Shown piece after piece: positions 15,787 through 24,599 of a stretch of DNA of 42,089 nt. Every line of letters begins with the position of its first letter. Within the stretch, counting starts at the first letter, position 1. The translations under genes were made by a program, and so were the position numbers. The notes under the pieces were generated by a model. That model was given only the letters and a program-made list of their open reading frames with translations, was not told the DNA's origin and searched no databases. The stretch is from assembly GCA_023257815.1 (NCBI GenBank), contig JALRBJ010000008.1:1-42089 (forward strand), read 5' to 3'. Source of the stretch: Candidatus Saccharimonadia bacterium (GTDB taxonomy: Bacteria; Patescibacteriota; Saccharimonadia; Saccharimonadales; Saccharimonadaceae).

Positions 15787-16362
15787 ATGAGTATCAGGGC
15801 AGCTCTGCTGGACGTAATGCGGCTGCCGTTCCAACGGAGCTACGTTCCTAAGATCGGTGATGGTGAATTTATCGATCTACAAGATCAGCTGAAGCTATAT
15901 CGGTTGCTGATCGAGAACATGGCCGAGAGCTTCGCCTTCGCCATGCTACAACCAAGTATCGATCGTCCTAACCTTCCCCACTTTGACGAGTGGGACAGCC
16001 CCTATGTGTTCACCTGGTTTGTCTACGGATGGGGGCCAGAAGGTCATCGCTACATCGCCGACGCCGTACGTAAGCTGCGTGCGCTGCTGCGTACGGGCAA
16101 TGGTCAGGATTCATCGACACTGGCTCTTCGCCATCGTCGTCTGTGGGACTTCGTGGACTGTGTCGAATCGCAGGATGCGGACGGCAATTTTCCTTGGGGT
16201 GATTTTCCACATGGGGGCGCGGTTTGCATGGAGTACGGGTCACTGAAACTGGCTGGTGCAGTTGGTGGCCCGATGGAGTTCGAGAACGACATGATCGCTC
16301 GGTTCATCCTGGGCGGCCTAGCCAAGGAGATTCTCACCGTCGAGGGTCTGCTGATTCACTAG
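15787..16362 (+). CDS. cassette C: GC-rich orphan gene, unknown protein
   Basis: A 191-residue soluble protein of no recognised family, starting MSIRAALLDVMRLPF. It is rich in aromatic residues, with the central segment DSPYVFTWFVYGWGPEGHRYIADAV and a Gly-rich stretch GNFPWGDFPHGGAVCMEYGSL. No signal peptide or transmembrane segment is seen. ATG 15787 is chosen for its AAGGAG site; an upstream in-frame start at 15757 has none. Codons are visibly GC-richer than in the DUF3048 and gltX genes on each side. It is a single unit with its own promoter, leader hairpin and tandem 3' hairpins. Recent acquisition is likely but the source is unknown. Confidence 0.75.
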   Translation: MSIRAALLDVMRLPFQRSYVPKIGDGEFIDLQDQLKLYRLLIENMAESFAFAMLQPSIDRPNLPHFDEWDSPYVFTWFVYGWGPEGHRYIADAVRKLRALLRTGNGQDSSTLALRHRRLWDFVDCVESQDADGNFPWGDFPHGGAVCMEYGSLKLAGAVGGPMEFENDMIARFILGGLAKEILTVEGLLIH

Positions 16363-16374
16363 GATGATGCCTAA

Positions 16375-16453
16375 GTTCTCCAGCTTTGACTCCCCCTTCC
16401 AAGGTGTTCTCCAGCTTTTTGAAAGCGGAGATACCCCCGCAAGGGGGTATTTT
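16375..16453 (+). terminator. tandem hairpins and direct repeat after cassette C
   Basis: A 13-bp direct repeat GTTCTCCAGCTTT occurs at 16375-16387 and 16406-16418. The second copy forms a hairpin (16409-16430, one bulge). Directly after it, ATACCCCC-GCAA-GGGGGTAT (16431-16450) runs into TTTT, an intrinsic terminator. GTTCTCC in both repeats is complementary to GGAGAAC around the cassette's own ribosome-binding site (15779-15785). Confidence 0.75.
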
Positions 16454-16467
16454 CGTGAAGGACGATT

Positions 16468-17886
16468 TTAGAAAGCTGCCTCGATGCGACTAAGTGTACG
16501 ATCCTTACCAAGTAGTGCAAGCGTGTCATTAAGTTGCGGACTGAACGGTGCCCAAGTAGTGACGATACGGATCAAGCTGAATAGAATGCCTGGTTTTTGG
16601 CCGGTAATTTCGAGCAGCGAGTTCAAATAGTTTTGAATATTTTCAGCTGACCAGTCTTCAAGTTTTGCGAGTTCTTGATGAACTGTCTGTAGTAAAGTCG
16701 ACCTCTCGTCAGAACTCATCTTTTTAAGTTGCTTATTGTCATCAATGAGCGACATATCAGGTGTTGGCTCTTCAAAAAAGTAGCTAGTAATTCCTGGTAA
16801 ATCTTTGAGTGTCTTCAAGCGCTCCTGAGCTAATGCTAATACCTGCATTTTGTAGGCTGCTTGTGCATTTTTGGCGCTCTCAGGCCAGAAGAACTCAACG
16901 CGCTTGTAGAGTTCATCAAGCGGGAGCTCCCGAATGAAGTGCCCGTTTACCCAAAGTAAACGCTTTTCGTCAAAACGAGCACCGGAACGCTGAACACGTG
17001 ATAATGAGAACTTTTCAATCAGTTCTTGCATGGTAAATACTTCTTGTTCGGTGCCGTCGTTCCAGCCCATGGTAGCAATAAAGCTATCAAGTGCTTCCGG
17101 CAGGTAGCCGTCGCGAATGTAATCAACCACATCTTTAGCGCCGTCACGTTTGCCTAGTTTTTTGTTTCCCTGATCATTCATGATGTGTGGCATATGAGCG
17201 AAGATAGGTAGCTCTAGGCCTAGTGCTTCGTAGAGCGCCAAATAGTTTGGCATGCTGCTAATAAATTCTTGGCCACGAATAATATGAGTGATCTGCATTT
17301 CGGCATCATCTACAATATGCGCAAAGTTGTAGGTTGGGTAACCGTCACTTTTAATCAGAATAAAATCGTCAACTACTTCAGGGCTAGTCGTTATATCGCC
17401 CCACACTTCGTCGTGGTAGCTGTAGCTTTTTGGGTCGGACTTAAAGCGGAGCGGTTGGCTGCCATCCCAGACTGGGGAGTTTTCTGGGCGATGATCACGG
17501 TAACGAAAGGCTCGTTTTTCGGCTTGGGCTTTTTCGCGGAAGGCTTGAATTTCTTCTGAGGTGTAAGGATCGCCATAGGCTTTGCCGGCGTCGATTAATT
17601 TTTGTGCCCAGGCTTTGTAGCTGTCTAGCTTATCGGATTGTTTATAAGGCGCAAATGGCCCGCCAATGTCTGGACCCTCGTCGTACTGCAAGCCTAGCGA
17701 CTTCAGGCTGGCGATAAGGTGCTCCGCGCTCCCCGCTACCTCGCGAGCTTTGTCGGTATCTTCTAGTCGTAGTATAAATTTGCCGTTTGCCTGTTTAGCA
17801 ACCAAATACGCAAAAAGTGCCGTGCGGATACCCCCTACATGTAAATAACCGGTAGGGCTTGGAGCAAAACGAGTTCGAACAGTCAT
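16468..17886 (-). CDS. gltX: glutamyl-tRNA synthetase
   Basis: Charges tRNA-Glu (possibly also tRNA-Gln for amidation). A 472-residue class I enzyme: the HIGH-type motif reads FAPSPTGYLHVGGIRTALF at the N-terminus and the KMSKS-type motif reads KKLGKRDGAKDV near residue 240. The C-terminal anticodon-binding domain is complete. The ATG has no ribosome-binding site; an extended -10 (TGTTATAAT, box 17901-17896) lies 9 nt before it, predicting a leaderless or nearly leaderless mRNA. It is convergent with cassette C, whose terminator lies between them. Confidence 0.96.
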   Translation of the reverse strand: MTVRTRFAPSPTGYLHVGGIRTALFAYLVAKQANGKFILRLEDTDKAREVAGSAEHLIASLKSLGLQYDEGPDIGGPFAPYKQSDKLDSYKAWAQKLIDAGKAYGDPYTSEEIQAFREKAQAEKRAFRYRDHRPENSPVWDGSQPLRFKSDPKSYSYHDEVWGDITTSPEVVDDFILIKSDGYPTYNFAHIVDDAEMQITHIIRGQEFISSMPNYLALYEALGLELPIFAHMPHIMNDQGNKKLGKRDGAKDVVDYIRDGYLPEALDSFIATMGWNDGTEQEVFTMQELIEKFSLSRVQRSGARFDEKRLLWVNGHFIRELPLDELYKRVEFFWPESAKNAQAAYKMQVLALAQERLKTLKDLPGITSYFFEEPTPDMSLIDDNKQLKKMSSDERSTLLQTVHQELAKLEDWSAENIQNYLNSLLEITGQKPGILFSLIRIVTTWAPFSPQLNDTLALLGKDRTLSRIEAAF

Positions 17887-17936
17887 GTGAAACTCATTAT
17901 AACAGATTGAGTATCTATATTAGGGACAAGCCCTTC

Positions 17937-18872
17937 TTACATGCTAGTCGCGATTCGTCGAACTTGCTCATTGCTGAGCGTTGCGTCACCTTCAACTGTA
18001 TAAAGAATACCGCCATTCACCCAAGCGGCATCTGTGCCATAAGTGTAAATGGTTAATCCGGCATCATTATATGTAGCGTATTTACCACTAGAGTGCGGAT
18101 TAACATACTTCTCAAGTAATGCCGATGAATCCCAATTGCTCTTAGCTTGGTTTAGTGAAAAACCTACGGGGCTGGAATTCGACGTAAAATTCATGCTGAC
18201 CTCACCATTCTGATACGCGACTGGTCCGTTAAGATGATAGCCGACTGGTCGATATTCAGGGTACGTTGCATTAATGCCGGCCTGGGCTGCTGCTACTCGA
18301 ACAGATAAATTGGGTAGGTTTACATACGTGAAATAGCCTGCAAGTAACAGTAGGCCAAGACTTGCCATTGCTACATTGAACGTCTTGCTTCGACGTCGTG
18401 ACTTTTTAGTGATTGACGTATCTGACTTGGCGTTAGCAAGTGCTTTGCCGAGTTCGGCGTGCTTTATATCGCGAGCAGTTGGTGTTGCAGCTGCATGTTT
18501 GATGGCTGCTGCTTTGGCGGCAGCTGGGTGTTGAACCGGCGCGATGTCGGCTACTACGGCATGTGTTGGGGTAGCACTACGAGTATCTTTAGCGAACTTG
18601 GTGATAGCTGCACTTCGTTTTACTGTTGGGCGTACGTCCATGCTCTTCGTATTTGTATGAGCAGATTCAGATTGAGAATGTGACGCGGTTTTCTTAACGA
18701 ATTGTCGATTTAGAGCTGTCGAGCGTTGATGGGGTGTGTGAATGCCCTTAGCGGAAACTGATTGAGTGCGGCGCACGTCCCTGCGTACAGACGTCTGCGT
18801 GTTTTGAACCGCTAATCCAGTGTGACTATCGTAGTCGACTCCCCCTATCGAAACTACTTTTGATTGGCTCAT
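17937..18872 (-). CDS. membrane-anchored protein with external C-terminal domain
   Basis: A 311-residue protein of unknown function. Residues 1-165 are low-complexity, Ala/Lys/Ser/Thr-rich and basic (cytoplasmic or wall-spanning). One transmembrane helix (MASLGLLLLAGYFTYVNL, about 168-186) follows an Arg/Lys stop-transfer stretch KKSRRRSK. The C-terminal 120 residues form a beta-rich domain (PEYRPVGYHLNGPVAYQNG..., GFSLNQAKSNWDS) like the DUF4367 type seen in Gram-positive envelope proteins; that match is tentative. It lies between gltX and the divergent PEGA gene. The start is preceded by AAAAGGGAA. Confidence 0.78.
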   Translation of the reverse strand: MSQSKVVSIGGVDYDSHTGLAVQNTQTSVRRDVRRTQSVSAKGIHTPHQRSTALNRQFVKKTASHSQSESAHTNTKSMDVRPTVKRSAAITKFAKDTRSATPTHAVVADIAPVQHPAAAKAAAIKHAAATPTARDIKHAELGKALANAKSDTSITKKSRRRSKTFNVAMASLGLLLLAGYFTYVNLPNLSVRVAAAQAGINATYPEYRPVGYHLNGPVAYQNGEVSMNFTSNSSPVGFSLNQAKSNWDSSALLEKYVNPHSSGKYATYNDAGLTIYTYGTDAAWVNGGILYTVEGDATLSNEQVRRIATSM

Positions 18873-18973
18873 GTGTTTTATACGTTCCCTTTTTACCCTG
18901 GTGATTTGTATCTATCATACCGCCGCCATAAGCACGTTGCAATACCAGAGTGATTAATTTTAGATGCTCGTTG

Positions 18974-18979
18974 TATAAT
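18974..18979 (+). promoter_or_regulatory. -10 box of the PEGA-domain gene, leaderless start
   Basis: TATAAT (18974-18979) is a perfect -10 placed 7 nt before the ATG at 18987, with no ribosome-binding site and no room for a leader. It is an example of the leaderless class found across the window. Confidence 0.65.
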
Positions 18980-18986
18980 ACTACAT

Positions 18987-20429
18987 ATGTACCGAGCTCC
19001 TTCAAAGCGTATTCAGCTAATTAAAAGAGTCGTTATTTATACGGCTATGACCATCGCCGTTGCCATACTTGTTACCTTCTTGGTGTTTATAATGCAAGGG
19101 TATCGATTTAATCGTGATACAAGCCAAATTGAGCAAGGAGGATTGGTTCAATTCGCTTCACGGCCTGATACCGCCAATGTAACTATCGGTAGTGCAAACC
19201 TGGGTGATCAAACTCCCTCAAAGATCACAGTTAACCCAGGAACCTACAGAGTTTCTATGACGAAGCCTGGTTACTTTCAGTGGAATAAAAACGTTGATGT
19301 TCAGTCTGGCCAAGTATTATGGCTGAACTACGCTCAGCTAGTGCCTAAGAAAATTACTACTAAACAGCTCACCAAATTAGCAGCAGTTTCGGATGTCACC
19401 TCTTCGCCTAATGGTGATCGGTTTGCCGTGATTGCAGATGCGTCGAAGCCCGACATTACTTTTATTGATGTAACTGGTACCACTCCGAAACAGACAACAC
19501 TTACGCTGCCTTCAAATGTGGTGCCTGCTGACAAGACACCAACGTTTAGTTTGGACGCATGGGCAAGTGACTCCGACCATCTTCTTGTTACTATGGCCTA
19601 TGATGGTGTGGTTGAGCATTTATTTGTTGATCGAAATGATGCAAAGAAAACGGTAAATATTTCAACAACATTCGAAAAGGACATTGCCGAAGCGCTATTT
19701 GATCCTCGATCGCCTAATCGCTTGATTGTTCGTAGTTCAAATGGTGACATACGGCTTATCGACGTAGCGGATAGTTCGCTTTCGGCAGTTATTGCTACAT
19801 CGGTTACTTCAATGTCAATGTATGGCAATGATGCGATTGTGGTTGTGCGCAACCTAGCAGACGGGCAGTCTGTGGGATATGTGTCGTTTGGTAGCCAGAA
19901 GGTGCGTGAATTAAAGCGTGTTAGCTCAACCGATCAGGTAAGAGCTTCGGTAGCAAGTTACTTTTCTGAACCGTATCTTGCGGTCACGAGCGGTAATCGC
20001 TTGGAGGTCTATAAACTGCGCTCACTGCCTTCAAGTGAATCGAACGACTCAATTAGTATGAGTAGCGTGCACACTTTTGTAATGCCTGCGTCGGCTGATT
20101 ACCTATCTATTCGTTCAAGCGGTAGGTTTGTCTTTGCACAATATGGTAGCGGTACCCTTACCTACGACATTGAACTTAAAAAGCAGTCGCTTATGAGCCT
20201 GAAGACGCCTGTTGTATCAGAAGTTCGATGGATCGATAAATATCACTTTTATATAACCAACGGCTCTACTATTGAGGTTCTGGAGTTTGACGGTGCAAAC
20301 GCGCATACGATCACTTCACTTGCAACTCAATTTGATGTAGTTCAAAGCGATGACGGTAAGTACATCTACTCGATTAATTCAACTAGTGACGGATTCGCTA
20401 TTCAGCGTAGCCAAATGATTCTTGAATAG
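18987..20429 (+). CDS. PEGA-domain membrane protein with beta-propeller-like region
   Basis: A 480-residue envelope protein. An N-terminal transmembrane helix (about residues 14-36) is followed by a PEGA domain (about 50-110, FASRPDTANVTIGSANLG ... TVNPGTYRVSMTKPGYFQW) and then repeated beta-strand blocks with SPNGDRFAVIAD-type and DDGKYIYSIN-type motifs, as in WD40/TolB-like propellers. It probably lies outside the membrane and binds wall or protein ligands. The stop lies 2 bp from the sortase stop on the other strand. Family membership is well supported; the ligand is unknown. Confidence 0.88.
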   Translation: MYRAPSKRIQLIKRVVIYTAMTIAVAILVTFLVFIMQGYRFNRDTSQIEQGGLVQFASRPDTANVTIGSANLGDQTPSKITVNPGTYRVSMTKPGYFQWNKNVDVQSGQVLWLNYAQLVPKKITTKQLTKLAAVSDVTSSPNGDRFAVIADASKPDITFIDVTGTTPKQTTLTLPSNVVPADKTPTFSLDAWASDSDHLLVTMAYDGVVEHLFVDRNDAKKTVNISTTFEKDIAEALFDPRSPNRLIVRSSNGDIRLIDVADSSLSAVIATSVTSMSMYGNDAIVVVRNLADGQSVGYVSFGSQKVRELKRVSSTDQVRASVASYFSEPYLAVTSGNRLEVYKLRSLPSSESNDSISMSSVHTFVMPASADYLSIRSSGRFVFAQYGSGTLTYDIELKKQSLMSLKTPVVSEVRWIDKYHFYITNGSTIEVLEFDGANAHTITSLATQFDVVQSDDGKYIYSINSTSDGFAIQRSQMILE

Positions 20430-20431
20430 TG

Positions 20432-21619
20432 CTACGAAGCACCAAATATACGCTCAACAAAGGTTGGCGAACTACCAGGTATCTGCTGGCTTTGTTTAGA
20501 GCTAGTGTTACTTGTACTAGGTGCTGCACTTGCGGTGTTTGGATTTGGTGAGACTTGCTCTGCTGTAACAAGCAATCGATTTTGTGATGTACCAAGTGGT
20601 GTACAGGTAATCAATGTGGCAACTGGTTTTGTGGTGGGATATACAAGCGCGCTTACTTCGGTTGGTCGTACGACCTGAGTCTTAGTAATGCTGTAGGTAT
20701 AGCGTATTCCGTTATAGTGAAGATAGAAGATGTCGCCTGGTTTAAGGCGTTCCAAAAGTGCGAACACGAACTTGTATTGACCAGCATCTATAAAGTCGTT
20801 GCTTGAGTGGCCAGATAGAACAGTGTTACCAATCTGTCCCGGTTTACTATTAGCGCCTGGAATCCCAAAGTACGCGACACCGTTTTCCATTGCTTTCATT
20901 TGCGAGTCATAATTCGGCTGGGTATTGTAGTCTACGGGTACATTGACGTTGATTTTGGGAATAATTAAGAGTGGCTTCTGATCAACTTGTAAAGAGGCAT
21001 TAGGGTCGACGACTATATCTTGTTGATCAATCTCGCCTGGGGTTACGTACGCTTGTACATTGGCTATGATGACTCGGTTGTACTGCAAAAAGCTGAATAC
21101 TACTAATACGATGAGCGCAGCGGCGAGTGGAACGAAGTGGCGACTGCCCCGCACGGCTTTTGCTGCAGTCTTAACACGTCCAAGTAGTTGAGATCGAAGA
21201 TCTTGAATCGCTTCAGCCTTGGTTAACTCATCGCTAAATGTAGTACTGTCAGTGGTTTTGGTTGGTTCATTTGGCTGAAGCTTGGCTGCCTGCTCTGTAT
21301 ATGCCTGGTGGACTTGCTGGACGGCTCCAACGTAATAGTGTTCGTAGTACTTTTGATAGTAATCTTGCCATGCGGTATGGTATTGACGCCACTGTTGGTT
21401 GTGGGCTTCATGTGCGGCATCGTGGGTACGACGGTATGTATCTGGAAGCTGTTCGTTAATTTCGGTGGGCTGAGTAGTATGTTGATCTGAATAGATGGAA
21501 TTAATTTGAGTACGAGCTACGTTAGCAACTGCCGATTGGGCGGCTGATGTGTCCCGTTGAGGTGGTTGAATATTACCTCTTGGGTCACCGTTAACGATTT
21601 GTCGGTCTTCTGGACGCAT
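20432..21619 (-). CDS. sortase (class D/E-like)
   Basis: Cysteine transpeptidase anchoring surface proteins or building pili. At 395 residues it is longer than usual because of a Gln/Tyr/His-rich cytoplasmic N-terminal region of about 160 residues. A transmembrane anchor (LAAALIVLVVFSFLQYN, about 164-180) and the catalytic domain follow: ILIIPK-like strand LLIIPKINVNVPV, His in LSGHSS (about 270), Cys in TLITCTPLG (about 337) and Arg in QNRLLV (about 346). A Ser/Pro/Thr-rich tail ends the protein. The complete triad predicts activity. The PEGA neighbour and the 17937 protein may be part of the same surface programme; no LPxTG substrate was seen here. Confidence 0.92.
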   Translation of the reverse strand: MRPEDRQIVNGDPRGNIQPPQRDTSAAQSAVANVARTQINSIYSDQHTTQPTEINEQLPDTYRRTHDAAHEAHNQQWRQYHTAWQDYYQKYYEHYYVGAVQQVHQAYTEQAAKLQPNEPTKTTDSTTFSDELTKAEAIQDLRSQLLGRVKTAAKAVRGSRHFVPLAAALIVLVVFSFLQYNRVIIANVQAYVTPGEIDQQDIVVDPNASLQVDQKPLLIIPKINVNVPVDYNTQPNYDSQMKAMENGVAYFGIPGANSKPGQIGNTVLSGHSSNDFIDAGQYKFVFALLERLKPGDIFYLHYNGIRYTYSITKTQVVRPTEVSALVYPTTKPVATLITCTPLGTSQNRLLVTAEQVSPNPNTASAAPSTSNTSSKQSQQIPGSSPTFVERIFGAS

Positions 21620-21674
21620 TATCTATAGATTCCCACTTAGTATTATTGTACAATATCAGATGTAATTTGAGTAT

Positions 21675-21761
21675 GCCGCGATGGTGGAATTGGTAGACAC
21701 GTTAGACTCAAAATCTGATGTCCGTTTGGACGTGCCGGTTCAAGTCCGGCTCGCGGTACCA
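21675..21761 (+). tRNA. tRNA-Leu (anticodon CAA)
   Basis: A class II tRNA with a long variable arm (GTCCGTTTGGAC). The acceptor GCCGCGA pairs with TCGCGGT (first pair G-T). Anticodon stem TTAGA/TCTGA with loop CTCAAAA, T-arm GCCGGTTCAAGTCCGGC and an encoded CCA are present. It reads TTG codons. Confidence 0.94.
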
Positions 21762-21776
21762 AGTGAGTAAATAATG

Positions 21777-21810
21777 ACACAGTATCAACTTATGGTGATG
21801 CTGTGTTTTT
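21777..21810 (+). terminator. terminator of tRNA-Leu
   Basis: ACACAG (21777-21782) pairs with CTGTGT (21801-21806), extended by ATCA/TGAT, followed by TTTTT. Confidence 0.7.
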
Positions 21811-21855
21811 ATATGGTAAATTAGTACTATCAACTAACCCAAGGGGGGTAGAAAA

Positions 21856-22815
21856 ATGGATAATAATAATCAGCCGCTACCTCAGTCGCAGCCAGAAGTT
21901 AATCAGGCTTCCGTTGGGACTAGTAATATAGCCCAAAGTGTTAATACTTCACCGTCTATGCCGTCTAGTAGTGCTGATCCAGGTAAGACTCTCGGTATAA
22001 TTGGCCTAGTTTTAGCCTTCGTTAGTAGTCTTCTTGGTATGATTATTAGTATCATTGCTTTATCCAAGTCAAAAAAGGCTGGGTATAAAAATACCCCAGC
22101 TCTGCTAGGAATCATTGTTGGATCAGTACTATTTTTGCTGAGTGCCGTATTTTTAGTTTGGTTTGTTAGCCATGCTATTAGTACATCTAGCGCGTGCAGC
22201 CAATATACAGCTAGTAAGACCGCGTATAAGAATTGTATTGAACAGCGCGTTGTTGATGATGCTCCTGCTGCTTCCACTTCTGGTAGCACTTTGACTTATA
22301 CAAATCAGAATGTAACCTTCAACTATCCATCTAATTGGACAATCACTCCAGCTGGAAGTAGCGTCACTCATGTTGACAGTAATGGTGTTTCGGCTAGTGT
22401 CTGGCAAGATATCAGATATAACTCATCAGTATTTGCACAGTACGAGGCCTATGACTACGGCGAAAAAGATAGCTACACTATGGAAGCTATTCGTGGCCAG
22501 ATGCAGCCACTTGCTCCTAAATACACCGCGTCGGTGGCCAAGGGGGTTAACGCAACAACTGGTTCTGGCTGTGCCGATGAATCTGATGATTTTAGCTTTA
22601 TATCAAAACCAGAGTACATTGAGAAAGATGGTCTGGCTGGATTAACCTATACTTTCGAATGTACTGGCTATTCTGGGAAAGTAAAAGGCGTCTACTATAC
22701 TACGTACGACCAAGCTGGTAACCGCCACACCTTGGCTGGTACCGTGCGATATGGCGATAGTGCAAAATACTTCGGACAACTTGAGGCTATGGTAAAGAGC
22801 TTCAAGGCTGTATAA
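21856..22815 (+). CDS. DUF4190-like membrane protein with external domain
   Basis: A 319-residue protein. Residues 1-40 are Asn/Gln/Ser/Pro-rich and disordered. Two transmembrane helices (about 46-68 and 82-105) flank ALSKSKKAGYKNTPALLG, the layout of DUF4190-type proteins. The C-terminal 200 residues are external and beta-rich (VTFNYPSNWTITPAGSSVTHV resembles a PsbP/lipoprotein-type fold). Cys pairs (SACSQ, NCIEQ, GCADE, ECTGY) could form disulphides. An AAGGGGGG ribosome-binding site precedes the ATG. The ligand and role are unknown. Confidence 0.82.
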   Translation: MDNNNQPLPQSQPEVNQASVGTSNIAQSVNTSPSMPSSSADPGKTLGIIGLVLAFVSSLLGMIISIIALSKSKKAGYKNTPALLGIIVGSVLFLLSAVFLVWFVSHAISTSSACSQYTASKTAYKNCIEQRVVDDAPAASTSGSTLTYTNQNVTFNYPSNWTITPAGSSVTHVDSNGVSASVWQDIRYNSSVFAQYEAYDYGEKDSYTMEAIRGQMQPLAPKYTASVAKGVNATTGSGCADESDDFSFISKPEYIEKDGLAGLTYTFECTGYSGKVKGVYYTTYDQAGNRHTLAGTVRYGDSAKYFGQLEAMVKSFKAV

Positions 22816-22881
22816 GCCTAGGCTTGCCGCTGACTAGGTTGTTGTAAGAGACTGATCAGCAAAGCATTTAACGAACCATGA

Positions 22882-23766
22882 CTAGTCGTGCATAATAGCG
22901 TTAAAGACGCTACTCGATATACTATCTAGTGTTGATTTTGCTGACTGACTCAGACGTTTGCCCCTTCGCTCTGTGACGAGTCGTCGAGTTGTTGCGAATG
23001 GCCTATCGTCGTTTGGCCACCTTACAGATTTTTGTAAATTGCCCATTTGGCGAGCATTAATTTCAACAATAGATCTTGATATATGTGAATGACCAATGCT
23101 TGAAGAAGCAACTTGATAAGGCAAACGATGACCTGAAGGCCGATTTTGCCGATTATCATAATAAAAACCATCTATATGCATTGATAGATCAGGGTTAACG
23201 GCGTCATCAAACGCAAGAGACGGGAGTGCGTATTGTTTTGCTGTATTGTGTCGCGTGCCTAGTAAAAGGGGGGTTGCCTCGTTGATAAAGCCGCTTAATC
23301 CCCATATTCTTGAAGTTAATTTTTTACTTCGTTCACTGGGTGGAGTAGTTGACACCTCACTCAGTTGCTCAAGAGCATCTTCTGTAAGTTTAGCCGTTGC
23401 ATCTGCAGCTTCCGCAAGCTTGATATTTTCTGCAACATTCTTTGCTTGATGATCAGTTAATCCATCAAGATTTACGATATCTGACCAGATAATTGGAAGC
23501 ATCCATGCTTTTAGAAGTCGTGCTCGCAAGCTTGTTAATTGATCAATGCCGTCATTGGCTCGTGCTGCGTGGTCAAGGCGGTGTGCTACATCTTCAAGTG
23601 ATTGAGTATCGGGTTCAATACCATTATTGGCTGCTATCACAAGCTTTTCAAGCGCAAGATTCGCAAGCAAATACTTAGCTTTGGCAGGATGTCCATGTGT
23701 AAAATTCCAGTCAATTGTATCTCTATAAAGGCCCAGGCGAATGTCTGGATGATCGACGGCTAACAT
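22882..23766 (-). CDS. hypothetical protein
   Basis: A 294-residue soluble, mostly helical protein that I do not recognise. The N-terminal half has helical-repeat character (KAKYLLANLALEKLVIAANNG, LTSLRARLLKAWMLPIIW). The C-terminal half is basic and Ser/Arg-rich. No signal or membrane segment is seen. The promoter TTGCAC (23800-23795), 16 nt, TATAGT (23778-23773) lies only 6 nt before the ATG and no ribosome-binding site is present, so the mRNA should be leaderless. It is monocistronic. Confidence 0.75.
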   Translation of the reverse strand: MLAVDHPDIRLGLYRDTIDWNFTHGHPAKAKYLLANLALEKLVIAANNGIEPDTQSLEDVAHRLDHAARANDGIDQLTSLRARLLKAWMLPIIWSDIVNLDGLTDHQAKNVAENIKLAEAADATAKLTEDALEQLSEVSTTPPSERSKKLTSRIWGLSGFINEATPLLLGTRHNTAKQYALPSLAFDDAVNPDLSMHIDGFYYDNRQNRPSGHRLPYQVASSSIGHSHISRSIVEINARQMGNLQKSVRWPNDDRPFATTRRLVTERRGKRLSQSAKSTLDSISSSVFNAIMHD

Positions 23767-23810
23767 AAGTAAACTATATCATTTTATTACTAAAGTGCAA
23801 TATGGTGACT

Positions 23811-24599
23811 TTATAGAATAACGGATGCCGTTATGGCTGGCAATGTCTTCGTTGGATTCCACAGCCAGTAGCTTGCCGCCCTGGTTGCTACACTTCCTCG
23901 CCAAATGGCCATGGGCTCTTCCCAAGCCTGTGTAATAACTTCCCCACTCTCGGCAATAATAAGAGTGTCTTTATGAAGCGTCATAATGGTAACAGGATAC
24001 GTGATGGTGAATTTATGGAGTGCTTCTACGAGTTGCAGTAGCTGCATGCTAAACGTTAGAATTTTTGGATAATACACACCACTAAAGACTTTTTGTAGTT
24101 GAGCAAAGCTAGCAACGATGAGTGTATTGTTTCGTTCAGCAAGCAAACGAGGATTATTCTTTACAAGGTCGATTGCGTCGCGGGTAATCGTAAGCTGGCC
24201 TTTATAGTTCGCAATGAATTCTTCATATAGCAACGCCGTTTCGGCATTACGGCCTGCATCACCCACTAGCAATACACCGTTTGCCCATGCACTGCTTGCT
24301 GTTAGATCTGATAGTGCTTCCTTTGACATGCTGCCACTGGGTGTACAAGCGGTGAATAAAACGTCAAGTAGTGAGTTTGGTACGGATTTCTTTAGGCAAT
24401 CAGGCAGCAAAACTTTTACTTCGCCTACACCGGTAGCTAGTGCTATTTGGTAACTCTCGGCAGCAGCGGCAAAGCCCAGCTTATTTCCGCCTACTATTAG
24501 TAACTTACCGGCTTGATCACGGCGTTCCGGCTTTGACCACTCTATGTCTGGAAATAGCGGCTTAGAATCGGTCTGTCGTTTCCAGTACTGTGTTTCCAT
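23811..24599 (-). CDS. NnrD-like (YjeF C-terminal) protein, active site degenerate
   Basis: A ribokinase-fold protein of 262 residues resembling ADP-dependent NAD(P)H-hydrate dehydratase. KLLIVGGNKLGFAAAAESYQ and ATGVGEVKVLLPD match the family N-terminal region, and LIVASFAQLQKVF the middle. The expected C-terminal GTGD-type catalytic loop is replaced (IWRGSVATRAASY), lacking the Asp base, so the repair activity is doubtful. ATG 24599 with AAAGGGAG is preferred over 24626. It overlaps the HAD gene by 38 nt as the last gene of a four-gene operon. It could be a pseudoenzyme or act on another ligand. Confidence 0.72.
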   Translation of the reverse strand: METQYWKRQTDSKPLFPDIEWSKPERRDQAGKLLIVGGNKLGFAAAAESYQIALATGVGEVKVLLPDCLKKSVPNSLLDVLFTACTPSGSMSKEALSDLTASSAWANGVLLVGDAGRNAETALLYEEFIANYKGQLTITRDAIDLVKNNPRLLAERNNTLIVASFAQLQKVFSGVYYPKILTFSMQLLQLVEALHKFTITYPVTIMTLHKDTLIIAESGEVITQAWEEPMAIWRGSVATRAASYWLWNPTKTLPAITASVIL

